From contig NZ_AQPF01000002.1 in assembly GCF_009846745.1 (NCBI RefSeq), forward strand, positions 124,001 through 188,000: 64,000 bases of DNA, read 5' to 3'. The notes beneath the pieces were generated by a model. The model had not been told where the DNA came from. It ran no database searches and saw only the letters and a list, made by a program, of their open reading frames with translations. Positions 44,131 to 54,107 of the stretch are shown in pieces. Source of the stretch: Alloalcanivorax xiamenensis. Its GTDB lineage: Bacteria > Pseudomonadota > Gammaproteobacteria > Pseudomonadales > Alcanivoracaceae. The position numbers and the translations under genes are program-made. How positions within the stretch are numbered: position 1 is the stretch's first letter; every line of letters starts with the position of its first letter.

Positions 44131-45891
44131 TCACACGGTGACGGAAACCACCGCGCGGGCGACCGCGTCGATGACGAAGTGACGGACATCATCGCTACCG
44201 TAACTGCCCTGGTGGTCGTGTCCTGCCGTCACGCAAAGGACCTTTGGGTTGGCCCTGGACACACCGGCGGCCCCCTCATCAGCGGGCACGGTACCATCAC
44301 CCGGGTCGGCGGCGGGCATAATTTCGCACCGGACCTGTTCATTGAGCCCGTCATCCACACTGCGAGTTGGCCGGCCGCCCCACTGATACGTCACCGACCA
44401 CCCGGCGGGATCACCCGCGATCGGTTGCGCCGGGCGTTTTTGCCAAGCCTGGGCGAGATTGCCCGGGCCACCCCGCATGGCCTCCATGGCGGTCGCCGTC
44501 CAGGTTATCGTGCCCCAGATTTTTTGCCCGCCGTCACGCCCATAGTGGGCATAGGTTTGGGGATGGAAGCCGGTATTTCCCAGTGTGGCGTGGTAGCCCT
44601 GCGCCTTGGCCAGCGCTTTGACATGATTGGCCAGTGAATCCGACACTTGGGCGGGATTCAGCCAATCCGGATTGATGGCCCGCCACCATTCCCTGCCTGC
44701 CCGATAGATATCGTTATAGGGGTTTCCCGACTCCGGCAGGCTTTTCAGGGTGCCCCCGGCGGCGGCTTTGATGAACAGCCAGGGACGCCCGCCGTTGTAT
44801 AGTTGGTTGGGAGCCAGCTCCAACGGGCCGGGGGCATGCCCCAGAACCGGGGTGGTTTCCTGTGCCGTCGCCCCCAGGACCTGGGCCGTCATATATCCCA
44901 TGGCCTTACCCTTGAAGCCTTCACCTTCACCAAACCCGCCGCCGACGAGTCGCTTGTAGAACAAGGCCGCGCCATCGGTGGGCATGACACCGTGAATAAC
45001 GGCAAGAATCTTGTCTCTGGCGCCGGAGGCCTCCGATGCCGCGCGGGCCACCAGCCCTCCCATGGAATGGGTCACCACGATCACTTTTTCACAAGTGTGG
45101 TGTTCCTGATACCGCCGGATGATGGCTTCAATTCCCTGTGCGACCTCCTCACCAGAATCCAGGTTGGAATTAAGCCAGTTGTAGCCCAGGGCATGGACGG
45201 GGAAATAAATATCGAGCAGTTTCCTGACCTGGTCTTCCTGCAGGGCACTGACGTTACCCGCGGTGCCCGGAGGAACGGCACCACATAGTTGCAGCAGTTC
45301 ATTTAACACCGCATTGGGGCTGCCGGCTTCCATGGCCCCACCATTCAACTGTTCCTCGAGCCAGTCCACGAATGGTCCGTACGAGTACCAGCTAATCTGT
45401 CCCCAGCCGCGCGCACGCGCTTTCGCCAGCGGCAATTCAGAGAGCTCCGTTCGTCCTGAAGGCGTCGAATGGACGGATCCCATCGCACCCGGGTGATGAT
45501 TCTGCCCTTCGGCGATCAGCCCTCCATCATCAACTTCCACATTTTCACGGTTCAGCAAAAGCTGTCGTTCCGCGGCCCCCCTCCCCAGCCAGTCCAGGGG
45601 CCCTTCGCTCAGGCTGATCTTGACCGCCTTATCCACGTCCCAAACGCGATCCCCCGCCCGGGCCAGTTGCCGTCTGACCGGCTTCCCCCTGACCACGGCA
45701 TTCAACTGGATATCCCGCTTGGCGCGCAGGTTGGATCCCATGACACCGGGTAAAAAGACAATGGGTACGGCCACGGCCGGAGGCGCCACCACCTCATCGG
45801 CGGTGTCATCCGATGCGGAGGACATGGAATGGGACGATGACGTTACGCCATCCTCATCCAGAGAAGTATGAACCCGACGCGTTTTTACCAT
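44131..45891 (-). CDS. Tle4-like T6SS lipase effector candidate
   Basis: A 586-residue alpha/beta hydrolase without signal peptide. FLPGVMGSNLRAKRD near 45-60 is the entry strand of PGAP1/LCAT-like lipases; the nucleophile lies in VVTHSMGGLVARA (Ser near 276), and probable Asp and His partners are in ADPGDGTVPADE and AGHDHQGSYGSDD near the C-terminus. Size, GHSMG-like motif and neighbourhood fit the Tle4 class of type VI lipase effectors (such as P. aeruginosa TplE), which attack phospholipids of rival or host cells. ATG at 45891 preferred over 45900 because the AGGGA site is too close to the latter. Effector role is inferred. Confidence 0.7.
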   Translation of the reverse strand: MVKTRRVHTSLDEDGVTSSSHSMSSASDDTADEVVAPPAVAVPIVFLPGVMGSNLRAKRDIQLNAVVRGKPVRRQLARAGDRVWDVDKAVKISLSEGPLDWLGRGAAERQLLLNRENVEVDDGGLIAEGQNHHPGAMGSVHSTPSGRTELSELPLAKARARGWGQISWYSYGPFVDWLEEQLNGGAMEAGSPNAVLNELLQLCGAVPPGTAGNVSALQEDQVRKLLDIYFPVHALGYNWLNSNLDSGEEVAQGIEAIIRRYQEHHTCEKVIVVTHSMGGLVARAASEASGARDKILAVIHGVMPTDGAALFYKRLVGGGFGEGEGFKGKAMGYMTAQVLGATAQETTPVLGHAPGPLELAPNQLYNGGRPWLFIKAAAGGTLKSLPESGNPYNDIYRAGREWWRAINPDWLNPAQVSDSLANHVKALAKAQGYHATLGNTGFHPQTYAHYGRDGGQKIWGTITWTATAMEAMRGGPGNLAQAWQKRPAQPIAGDPAGWSVTYQWGGRPTRSVDDGLNEQVRCEIMPAADPGDGTVPADEGAAGVSRANPKVLCVTAGHDHQGSYGSDDVRHFVIDAVARAVVSVTV

Positions 45892-45933
45892 ACTCAACAT
45901 TCCCTGTTTTCAGTACAAATCAGCATGCAGCCG

Positions 45934-46998
45934 TCAATGCCCGCGAAATTCCACGGACGCCAGCACGGCATCCCACAGTGCGAACATCCGTTCTTCCGAT
46001 GACGCCGTCTGTTCCTCGTCCCTGGTGTTCATCTCCACCATCGCGCTCTGACCTGATAGCGACTCATCCATCCAAAGAAAAGTGTAGAGCACGCCCCCAT
46101 TATTCAGCTCTTTCTTCCAAGCCGCTTCCCCTCCTTTCACCCCGGCCAGCTCACGGCTGCCTTTCCTCAGCACCTCGAAATGCTTCGGGTAATCCGGCTC
46201 TTTTCCAATACCCGGGTAGGCTTCAGCCTGACGCCGGTACTTCTCTTGCTCCAGCTCCAGACTGCCGGTCGCGGTAGCAAGGCGTTCGTCCAGGCCTTCC
46301 GTGTCCTGAACGTCATGAGGACTACCCAGTTTCGCGTAGCTCACATACAGGTCCCAACCCGGCTGTCCAGGAAGGGACACCGTCACGTCCGCCGCCACAT
46401 CAATACCATCATCGGCGAGAGAAGCACCATCGATGCAGAACCCGTTCGAGGTGGATTCCCCGGGTTGTCGCAAGGAAAATTTCGCGAACACCCGGGAGAA
46501 ACTTTCCAGGTCCTGCTCCACCTTTCCGAAGTGAGAGCCTGAATCGAGAAAATACCCCCTCCCCGCTCCTTCATCGCTCCCCACCCAGAGGTAGCGCTCC
46601 ATCTCCACCACTTCCGTTTGGAACGCATCCTCCCTGTACAGCAGGATAGTGCCTTTGTCTCCGAACGAACGGAACGTTACCAGACGGTTGGGTTCGACGT
46701 TATGAGGCAACGCGGCAAACTTCTCTTTTCTACTTTCCACGTAGGTGTCGAAGGCCGTTCGGTCGAGCCCTTTCAAAAGCGCCAATCCGGCACCATCCAC
46801 CGTTGCGCTCCAGGCTCGGCGCCCTTTGTCCGGCAATCCGATACGCATATACCCGACACACTCGGCGGTCAGGGGGATCTGGTTCATAAGCGCGTAATCC
46901 TTTGTGTCGTTCCCGGGTGAATCACAACCGATCGATATCAAAGCCAGGGCAGCCAATGCCAGCGAAAAAAGGGTTCTAGTCACGGCTCCTCCGCGCAT
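45934..46998 (-). CDS. Tli4-like lipoprotein, candidate immunity protein
   Basis: A 354-residue predicted lipoprotein: hydrophobic signal (about 5-23) and lipobox ISIGC. The mature part is beta-rich with charged loops; the segment SNGFCIDGASLADDG resembles the Tli4 family of T6SS immunity proteins, periplasmic lipoproteins that neutralise Tle4 lipases. It lies between vgrG and the lipase gene. Start taken at ATG 46998 (strong AAGGGAGG site); an ATG at 47028 overlapping the vgrG stop as TGATG is an equal alternative that would couple translation. Confidence 0.65.
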   Translation of the reverse strand: MRGGAVTRTLFSLALAALALISIGCDSPGNDTKDYALMNQIPLTAECVGYMRIGLPDKGRRAWSATVDGAGLALLKGLDRTAFDTYVESRKEKFAALPHNVEPNRLVTFRSFGDKGTILLYREDAFQTEVVEMERYLWVGSDEGAGRGYFLDSGSHFGKVEQDLESFSRVFAKFSLRQPGESTSNGFCIDGASLADDGIDVAADVTVSLPGQPGWDLYVSYAKLGSPHDVQDTEGLDERLATATGSLELEQEKYRRQAEAYPGIGKEPDYPKHFEVLRKGSRELAGVKGGEAAWKKELNNGGVLYTFLWMDESLSGQSAMVEMNTRDEEQTASSEERMFALWDAVLASVEFRGH

Positions 46999-47027
46999 TC
47001 CGCCTCCCTTGCCGCCCCCTCCGGACA

Positions 47028-49968
47028 TCAGCCTTTGTCCGGGCCAAGAAGACGCATGCTGTATTTTTCAAGCGCATTCGCACTCTGCACCTCGGCCCAG
47101 CCATCCGCATCGGTCACGCCCTGTATTCTGGCGCCGTCGGCGCGCACTATTTCGTAGCGGTAGTTCTTCGCCGGAGCACCACTGGGCATGCTGACACGCA
47201 CTTTCTTGTTAAATTGGTTACTTGGCCAGCTGTTCATTTCCCGGCTTAATTGGGTGCCCCCCAGGAACGACTTCTTGCCGGCTTCCACCTTGATTTCGCC
47301 GGGGCAACTGACGATCAGGTCGCCGCCTTCCAGGGTCAGCCGGGCACCGGCGCTGGTGGCCAGGTGCAGGGACTGCCCGGCGGCCAGTTCCAGCGGGCCG
47401 TTGGCGCTGGTGATGTTGAGGTCATCACGGCTTTGCACGCGCAGGCGTTCATGCTGGGCTTCGAAGCGGACCTCCCCTTCGGCGCTGACCAGGGTCAGGG
47501 CGTCACCATCGGTGTTCTCGGCGGCGGCCAGCAGCCCCAGGGACTGGCCGCTGTGCAGGCGCAAATCACCGCCCACCGCCAGATTGCTGTCCTGGCCGCT
47601 GGCCAGGGCGAGGGTTTCGGCGCTACTCCAGGTCAGGCTCTGGCCCGCCAGCAACCCGATGCCGGCGGGGGCCGTCAATCCCAGCAAGGCGTGGCTGCTG
47701 TGAGGCACCCGGTCATTACCGCCATCGGTATTGTGCTGGGACGCTTCTCCCAGAGCCGCGCCGCAATCGGCGCCGGTCACCCGGGTTGAAGTGCTTGTGT
47801 AGAAGGCGTTCAGAGGCGCTTCCTGATCGATCAGCCAGGAGGCGCCGGATCGGTCGGAGCCTTCGGCGGCGGCCAGCACCGGCGTGCCGTGACGGGCACA
47901 GGCCTGGGACAGGGTTTGTCCGAGTTGCCGCAGATGATCGAGCAGAGCGGCGGCTTCTTCCATATCACCGGCGGGCGCGTCGGGATCATCCCGCCCCCAG
48001 GCACTGAGCCACAATCCCTGCTCGGCCCGGACCGCCCCCCATTCATCGGTCCTCAATTCCACCCCTTCACCCCGGAAGCTGCCGCGATAGTTCCCAGCCT
48101 GGTGGATCAGGTGGCCGAGATTGAGCTGACTGTCGCCATGGCTGCTGGCCAGTTGCAACCGCAGCTGGTCGTCACTGTCGTCGAACACCAGCCGGTTGTA
48201 GCCGTCTCCGCCCCACTCCTTGGACTGCACACCCCACAAGGCGGCGGCGTTACCGTGGCCGGCGGTATCGGGACTGGCGCCATGCCAGGGCGGCGCGGCA
48301 CCGCCGCCGCGATTGGCACGGGCGCTGGCGGCCTGATCGTGGGCGTGGGCGAAAACCTCCGTGCTGCTCTCTCCCGCCCCGGTTCCGCCAGGTGTCGGCG
48401 CGATACCGCCTTCGCCCTGGCCGTTATAAAGCGCGCCGAGAATCACCGGCCGATCGATGTCACCGCCAATGAAACCCACCATCACTTCCTGGCCAATGCG
48501 CGGCACGAACTGTACGCCGGCGCCGGGGCCTGCCTGCCATTGGCCCACCCGGAGCCAACAGCTACCGCGATCATCCACGCTATCACCACGCTGCCAATGG
48601 AAACGCACTTTGACCCGCCCGAGGCCGTCACTGAACACCTCTTCGCCGCCGCTCACCCGGGGCTCACCTTCCGGTCCCACTACCAGGGCGGTCTGATACC
48701 CCCGCGCCACCGGGCGGCCACGCCAGCGGCCCTGCTCATCGGTGGCCTGGGGCCGCCAGGGACGTCGCTGATCCTGGGCCTCAAAAAGGTTCGCGTAACC
48801 CAGGTGCGCGGCCCGTTCCGCCAGACGCTCGCTGGCCTCTTCGGCCTGGGCGTCGGGCCAGGGAGGTGCGTCTCCCAGGGTGTGCGCCACCTGCTCCTGG
48901 GCCGTGGCCGGCAGATTGTTGATGCCCAGGTGCCGGACCCGGGTCAGCAGCAAGGCCTCCGGCACCGCCAGCCCTTGCGGCGGCTGCCGCGCGGCAGGTG
49001 CGCACGGCGCCTTCGCCTTGCCAGTAATCACGCACGCTTTCGGCGTGGGCCGCACGTAATTCGGCGTAATGGCGGGCTTCGTCCGTGTCTTTCCAGGCGT
49101 ACTGCCCCACGCTGTCGTATTGTTCCACCGGCCGGTCGCGCTCACCACCGGCGGCGAGCGTCACTTGTACCGGGGTGGCCTGACGGGTTTTGTAGTCCTC
49201 GCTGAGCAGTGTCAGTCGCTGAGCCCCGGCGCGGCGGCGGCGACCCAGACGGTGCAAGCCATCGCCTTCCTCGCTGGCATCACCGCGATGGACCAGCACG
49301 CCGCCCTGGGCCTCGGAGGTGGCATCTTCCGGTAACAGGCGGCTGTCGGCGAACAGTTCCAGGTGATGGCCGGCGGCCGCATCCTGGGCTTCGACCAGAC
49401 GGAACCCCAGACCTTCCTCAGCGAGCAGACGCCGAACAAAGTCGCCGTCCATTTCCCGGTACTGAGTGCAGTAGCTGCGCGGCCTGACGGTCCGCAGGAA
49501 AGGCGCCACGTCATCCCGTTGCCGCCAACTGGCCCGCTCACCGTAACGCTCGAATACGGCGCCGATGATATCGACCACGCTCCTGCCCTGGAATACTTGA
49601 CTATGACGGCCGTGGCTGAGCTGCCAGCTCCAGGGCCTCAGGGTGAAGCGGTAGCGGGCCAGACCGCCATCGGCACCGAGCAGGGCCACTTCTTCCACCA
49701 GGCCAGTGCGGGGCGTTTCACTGCCATCGCCGAGACGGGTGAACAGGGTTGCCTTACGGCCCAACCACTCGCCCAGCGGGCACTGGGCATTACCGGTGAG
49801 GACATCCACCCACCACACCGGATGCGCGGACAGGGCTTCATCACCGCACCAGCGTTCCACCAGCAAGGGGGTAGCGTCGTCGTCGAGGACAAAGCGATAA
49901 AGACGGCGATGGTCTTTCAGCGACAGCGTGGACGCCAACAGGTCCCGCAGCTCGTCAAAGGGGGGCAT
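47028..49968 (-). pseudogene. vgrG: vgrG, T6SS spike protein, split by a frameshift
   Basis: Trimeric puncturing tip of the type VI secretion system. The frame from 49968 encodes the gp27-like part (LYRFVLDDDATPLLVERW, YCTQYREMDGDFVRRLLAEEG) down to GEGAVRT near 49000; from there sense continues only in the next frame (PPQGLAVPEALLLTRVRH, then gp5-like KVRFHWQRGDSVDDRGSCWLRV, VGFIGGDIDRPVILGALYN and a DUF2345-type beta-helix) to 47028. One extra base, or two lost, between about 48975 and 49005 explains it. The last 65 residues resemble a transthyretin-like cargo-binding tail. Without the shift the protein would be about 980 residues. Could be a real inactivation or a sequencing error in GC-rich DNA. 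Confidence 0.85.
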
Positions 49969-50091
49969 GGTCTGACTCCATTCAGTCTCAGAGCCTGTCC
50001 TGGGGCTCTTACATCCTTGATGACGGCCAAAATCATGGCACAGGCACGGTTTCAATGCCAGACAGGCCCCTGCATGGGGCCGCCGGGTGCG

Positions 50092-50097
50092 TATAAT
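50092..50097 (+). promoter_or_regulatory. Candidate -10 box for the monooxygenase gene
   Basis: TATAAT on the plus strand, 31 bases before the GTG start, in the 159-base divergent spacer with vgrG. The -35 region 17 bases upstream (cctgca) is poor. No matching promoter was recognised for vgrG on the other strand. Confidence 0.4.
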
Positions 50098-50127
50098 GTC
50101 AGGCTGGTTACCGGGGGAACGTTATCC

Positions 50128-51327
50128 GTGAAATCGCAATCCATCGCCATTATCGGCGCCGGCACCGCCGGACTGGCCAGCGCCCGGGTATTGGCCGCCC
50201 AGGGGCATCAGGTCACCTTGCTGGAGCAGGCGCCGGCACTGGCGCCGGTGGGAGCCGGCATTTTACTGCAGCCCACCGGCCTGTCGGTTCTTCGGCAACT
50301 GGGTTGTTATCAGGCCCTTGCCGAACTGGGGGCCCCGATGGATGGGCTCCATGGGGTGACCCGATCCGGACGGGTGCTGATGGATACCCGCTATCACTTG
50401 CTGGGTTCGGGAATGCAAGGCCTCGGTGTACACCGGGCCAGCCTGTGCCACGTTCTGAGCGACAGTCTGAACGCCTACGCCCATCAACGCTGGCTGGGCA
50501 GCCGGGTGGACGCCCTGCGCCACGATCCTCAGGGCGTCACGGTGGTCGTGGGCGCCGGCGTCCACCAGGGCGAGCACCGCTTCGACGCGGCGTTGATCGC
50601 CAATGGCAGCAACAGCCATTTGCGCCCCGCCGACTGGGTGCGCTATGACCGCCAATACCCGTGGGGCGCACTGTGGGCGATTATGCCAATGGAGGCCGGC
50701 TTCGACGGCGCCTGGCTGCGCCAGTGCTACGAGGGCGCCCACCGCATGGCCGGGGTTTTGCCTACCGGCCGCACTCCTGACGCCCCCGGCACCCCGCTGC
50801 TGAGCTTTTTCTGGAGCCTGCCGGTGGCCGATATGCCCCACTGGCGCGATGGCGCCCATCCGTTCGAGCAGTGGAAACAAGAGACCGCCGCGTTCTGGCC
50901 GGACCTGACGCCACTGCTGGCCCATTTGTCTTCTTCCAGGGACCTGCTCCAGGCCACCTATCGTGATGTGATTCTGAGCCATTGGGGCGAGGGCCGGCTG
51001 GGCATCATTGGTGACGCCGCCCATGCCATGAGCCCGCAACTGGGTCAGGGCGGCACCATGGCGCTGCTGGATGCCCAGGCTCTGGGCCAGGCGATGGCGG
51101 AGGCGGATCAATGGCCCCAGGTGTGGGCCGGTTTCCAGCGGCGCCGGGCCGGCTCAATCCGCTTCTACCAGAACATGAGTCGCTGGCTGACGCCGTTCTT
51201 CCAATCCCATGGGAAGTGGATTCCGGCGTTACGTGACGTTGCCTTTCCGTTGATGTGTCGCATGCCCTGGCTGCCGCGACAGATGGCGCTGACCGTGGCC
51301 GGCGCGAAACGGGGGCTGTTGCGTTGA
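50128..51327 (+). CDS. FAD-dependent monooxygenase (PHBH/UbiH-like)
   Basis: A 399-residue class A flavoprotein hydroxylase. FAD-binding GxGxxG is in IAIIGAGTAGLASARVL (about 6-22), and the second FAD motif GDAAHAMSPQLGQGGTMAL lies near 293-311. An aromatic ring hydroxylation role is usual; substrate unknown. The GTG start has a GGGGGA site about 10 bases upstream; sequence further upstream in frame is antisense to vgrG. Transcribed away from the T6SS module, so probably not part of it. Confidence 0.85.
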   Translation: MKSQSIAIIGAGTAGLASARVLAAQGHQVTLLEQAPALAPVGAGILLQPTGLSVLRQLGCYQALAELGAPMDGLHGVTRSGRVLMDTRYHLLGSGMQGLGVHRASLCHVLSDSLNAYAHQRWLGSRVDALRHDPQGVTVVVGAGVHQGEHRFDAALIANGSNSHLRPADWVRYDRQYPWGALWAIMPMEAGFDGAWLRQCYEGAHRMAGVLPTGRTPDAPGTPLLSFFWSLPVADMPHWRDGAHPFEQWKQETAAFWPDLTPLLAHLSSSRDLLQATYRDVILSHWGEGRLGIIGDAAHAMSPQLGQGGTMALLDAQALGQAMAEADQWPQVWAGFQRRRAGSIRFYQNMSRWLTPFFQSHGKWIPALRDVAFPLMCRMPWLPRQMALTVAGAKRGLLR

Positions 51328-51432
51328 TAGCCTATCCCCGGGGTGGTTTTTTGCGGGCTAAACAAGGGCTGCCTATACTTTAACCATGCATGGCAGGATC
51401 ACCATGCCAATAAAACTGCAAAGGATGTACTC

Positions 51433-52113
51433 ATGAGTATCAACGGAGACCTGCTCCGGCCCGTGTGCTTTTATCTGGGGTCGATACTGGCAATGAGCGG
51501 CTGCGCGGATCGTGCCCCCCGGCTGGATCTGGCTGAACTGGACAGCGGCACCGCCATCGCCCAGGCCCTCGATAAAACCAGCATCCCCTACACGCAGATC
51601 CCCTCCGACAAGATCAGAAATTTTGAGGTTCTTCTGTTCGGCGAGAAATATCAGGCCCGGGATGTTCTGCAAACCGCCTTCACCATTGACTGGGAAGCGG
51701 AAACGGCCCTCCCCAATGTCTACTTCCACGATATTCCACTGCGGGCGCCGTCCTTTCTGACCGATGAAGACAACACCTTGTATATCGTTACCTCCCGCAT
51801 CGGCAACGCCGATGGTGTAAAAGGGGAAGTGGCGATGGGCGCCTTCGACGACGATCAGATCATGGCCCTCAAGGCCAGATTCGAGGACGACTACGGCCCC
51901 GCCACCGCAAGCAAAGAGGATTTCCGCGGCAAGGTTTATTTCTGGCGTGTACCGGATGGCGCCGTGCGACTGGCCATTGAGAACGAGTGTCTGTGCGCCC
52001 CCGCGGCCCGATGGTCGGACGATGAGCGCCCCGAAGGCGGGCGGGGTGGCACCCTCGCACGGTACTACGACCCCGCATTGCCGAGTTTCCATGATGACGA
52101 CCACGAATACTGA
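51433..52113 (+). CDS. Lipoprotein of unknown function
   Basis: A 226-residue predicted lipoprotein: signal with lipobox AMSGC near residue 24. The mature part alternates short strands and acidic loops (NFEVLLFGEKYQARDVLQTA, GKVYFWRVPDGAVRLAIENE) and ends in an Asp/His-rich tail. No family recognised. AAGGA site 6 bases before the ATG. Its 3' end overlaps the next gene by 23 bases. First of five plus-strand exported or membrane genes. Confidence 0.7.
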   Translation: MSINGDLLRPVCFYLGSILAMSGCADRAPRLDLAELDSGTAIAQALDKTSIPYTQIPSDKIRNFEVLLFGEKYQARDVLQTAFTIDWEAETALPNVYFHDIPLRAPSFLTDEDNTLYIVTSRIGNADGVKGEVAMGAFDDDQIMALKARFEDDYGPATASKEDFRGKVYFWRVPDGAVRLAIENECLCAPAARWSDDERPEGGRGGTLARYYDPALPSFHDDDHEY

Positions 52114-53536
52114 AACCGCGACCCGTCTCTGTCTGCTGGCGGCATTAATCACGGCACCGGGCATCGTCCTGGCGGAAAAAAGCTATTGGCAAGTGCGAGG
52201 CCCCGACGACACCAAGTTCGTCCTCGAAACCGCCATGCTATCCCCCCTCTCCCTGGCGGGACTCGGCAAGTCCAGCTTCTTCGTCCATGACGACGAAGAC
52301 GGAAGTCTGGTTGCCTATGACGCCAAAGAACCGGACAAGCCACTCGCCCTGCTGCCCGAGCCGGACGACAAGCGCATGAAGCGTTTGAAAACGAAACTGA
52401 CGGCGAAGCTGCTGGACGGCCAACTAAAGCTGCTGATGTCCGATGGCCGTGAGAACATTTTCTTCGTAAAACCCCAACCGTTGGCTGACGAAGCGGCGTT
52501 CCAAAGTGCCTTGAACGAGCGCCACCAGCATATCGAGACGATGAAACGGGAGGTGGCGAAAAAACACGCCGACATAGACATTCCCACTCAGGATGACGAC
52601 AACGAGACCGTTGTTTTCCCCGACGCCTTTAGTCTGGACTTGCCACCGGGGAATAGCGGCTTTTATATCCACCAGGAGAGCCCGACGCGCTGGTTCTTGT
52701 TCAGTCTGGCCGACCCGGGGGCCGACCAACCCTTGTTCAATCAGGTGAATCCGGACTTGACGTTGACGATCAAGGGCGCGCCTCCGGAGGAGGTCGCGGA
52801 AGAAAACCGCTGGCCCGGAACCCATCGCCTCCATGAACAGGACGGCCTGTTTGTCGACGCCTTCATCGAGTACGACGAAGCCGGGGATGAGGCCTATCTC
52901 GCCGGCTATGACCTGTACCGAACCGTGCCATTAAACCAGGGGCGGACCCTGCTGATCACCACCCGCACCCTGAAAAGCTCCGATGAAACCAAACGATTCG
53001 CTGTTCTCGCCAACAGCGCCCGCCCCACCAACCCCGGCGATACCGCCAACGTTGATGATTACATGAACAACACCCTCGGACTGTTCTCGCCGGCGCAATC
53101 GGTCTCCCTGTTCGAGGGCGCGAAAATGAATCTGCCTCTGAATTACACGGCCGAACGCTGGTCCGGAGGTGGCTATTTCGTGCTTTCCCTCGGGCCAAAC
53201 ATGATTTTCGAAAGCGGCGATGGGGAAAGCGACTACATTGGAGTGGAAGGCGCCCTGAAACCAGGGGAATCGGAGTTCGAACGTCCATCCGGCGGCATTT
53301 ATATGCGCGATGACGACGGCTTCGTATTCGATGCCGACAAAGTGGCCGGAGATCAAAGCATCCTGGTCGCCGACGACAGCGGGCTGGTGTTTGAGTCCAA
53401 ACAAAACTGGCATCTGGCACGCTACGTCCGGCTAGGCCAAACCCACGTGGTCTACTATATGAACTACAGAGAGAAGCGCACCGAAGCACTGGAAGACTTC
53501 TATAGCTCCCGCCATGCTATCCGTTTTGAGCCATGA
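52091..53536 (+). CDS. Exported acidic protein of unknown function
   Basis: A 481-residue protein with a signal peptide (about 10-28, ending VLA). Mature sequence is rich in Asp/Glu and in beta-type segments: KSYWQVRGPDDTKFVLETAM, GYDLYRTVPLNQGRTLLITT, GGYFVLSLGPNMIFESGDG. No known domain recognised. Start chosen at the first of two adjacent ATGs (52091), because the signal peptide follows directly. Overlaps both neighbours (23 and 4 bases), implying tight coupling. Confidence 0.65.
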   Translation: MMTTTNTETATRLCLLAALITAPGIVLAEKSYWQVRGPDDTKFVLETAMLSPLSLAGLGKSSFFVHDDEDGSLVAYDAKEPDKPLALLPEPDDKRMKRLKTKLTAKLLDGQLKLLMSDGRENIFFVKPQPLADEAAFQSALNERHQHIETMKREVAKKHADIDIPTQDDDNETVVFPDAFSLDLPPGNSGFYIHQESPTRWFLFSLADPGADQPLFNQVNPDLTLTIKGAPPEEVAEENRWPGTHRLHEQDGLFVDAFIEYDEAGDEAYLAGYDLYRTVPLNQGRTLLITTRTLKSSDETKRFAVLANSARPTNPGDTANVDDYMNNTLGLFSPAQSVSLFEGAKMNLPLNYTAERWSGGGYFVLSLGPNMIFESGDGESDYIGVEGALKPGESEFERPSGGIYMRDDDGFVFDADKVAGDQSILVADDSGLVFESKQNWHLARYVRLGQTHVVYYMNYREKRTEALEDFYSSRHAIRFEP

Positions 53537-54063
53537 CCCCTGGTCACCCGGCCTCCAAAGCGTGCCCTGAGTTTTCCTGGTATTACGCGGGCTTCTGGCG
53601 GCTGGTTTTTTTTGTCGCATTGGGCGGTTGCGGCGGCTTTATTCTGAGCACCATCATTGTTATCGGCTTGGCGCTCTATACCGACACATCCCTCAACGGC
53701 TTGGATCTGTTCCTGGCCTGGCCGCTCCCCGTTGTCACGGCATTGCTCTGGCTAGCGCACCGCCTCTTTGACGACGGCAAGCGGCTACTTTGCAAGAACG
53801 GCCGCCTGACGCTGTCATCCGACCGCAATGGGTTGCTCTACGACATTCCCGTTGCGCGGATAGAGCGAATCACCGTTCAGGACAATACCCTCAGCTACAG
53901 AGCGCTGCCCATCCGGCCCAACAAGCTGATCGTGACCACCCGTGACCGCGAGCATGTGATGAATATGTGGGGCGACTTCGTCTGGAACTTCGCCAAACTG
54001 AGCAGGCACGCTCAAAGTCTGAATACCTTTTTACTGGAATCTTCTCGGAAGCGTCGGCGCTGA
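53533..54063 (+). CDS. Membrane protein with a PH-like C-terminal part
   Basis: A 176-residue protein with two hydrophobic segments (about 23-48 and 60-76) followed by about 95 cytoplasmic residues (RLTLSSDRNGLLYDIPVARI, RALPIRPNKLIVTTRDREHV) with the strand pattern of small bacterial PH-like (bPH/YdbS-type) domains. That resemblance is by eye only. ATGA overlap with the preceding gene. Confidence 0.6.
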   Translation: MTPGHPASKACPEFSWYYAGFWRLVFFVALGGCGGFILSTIIVIGLALYTDTSLNGLDLFLAWPLPVVTALLWLAHRLFDDGKRLLCKNGRLTLSSDRNGLLYDIPVARIERITVQDNTLSYRALPIRPNKLIVTTRDREHVMNMWGDFVWNFAKLSRHAQSLNTFLLESSRKRRR

Positions 54064-54107
54064 TCTCCGCGACAGCGCCTCAATGCAATCGAACAAGGAC
54101 CGAAGAC

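Noticed and set aside
48970..49010. Programmed ribosomal frameshift in vgrG
   Set aside because: No slippery heptamer, Shine-Dalgarno-like stimulator or stem was seen at the join; a plain mutation or sequencing error is simpler.
49363..50127. Upstream extension of the monooxygenase gene
   Set aside because: The extension is antisense to vgrG; the GTG at 50128 has a ribosome site and is followed at once by the FAD-binding motif.
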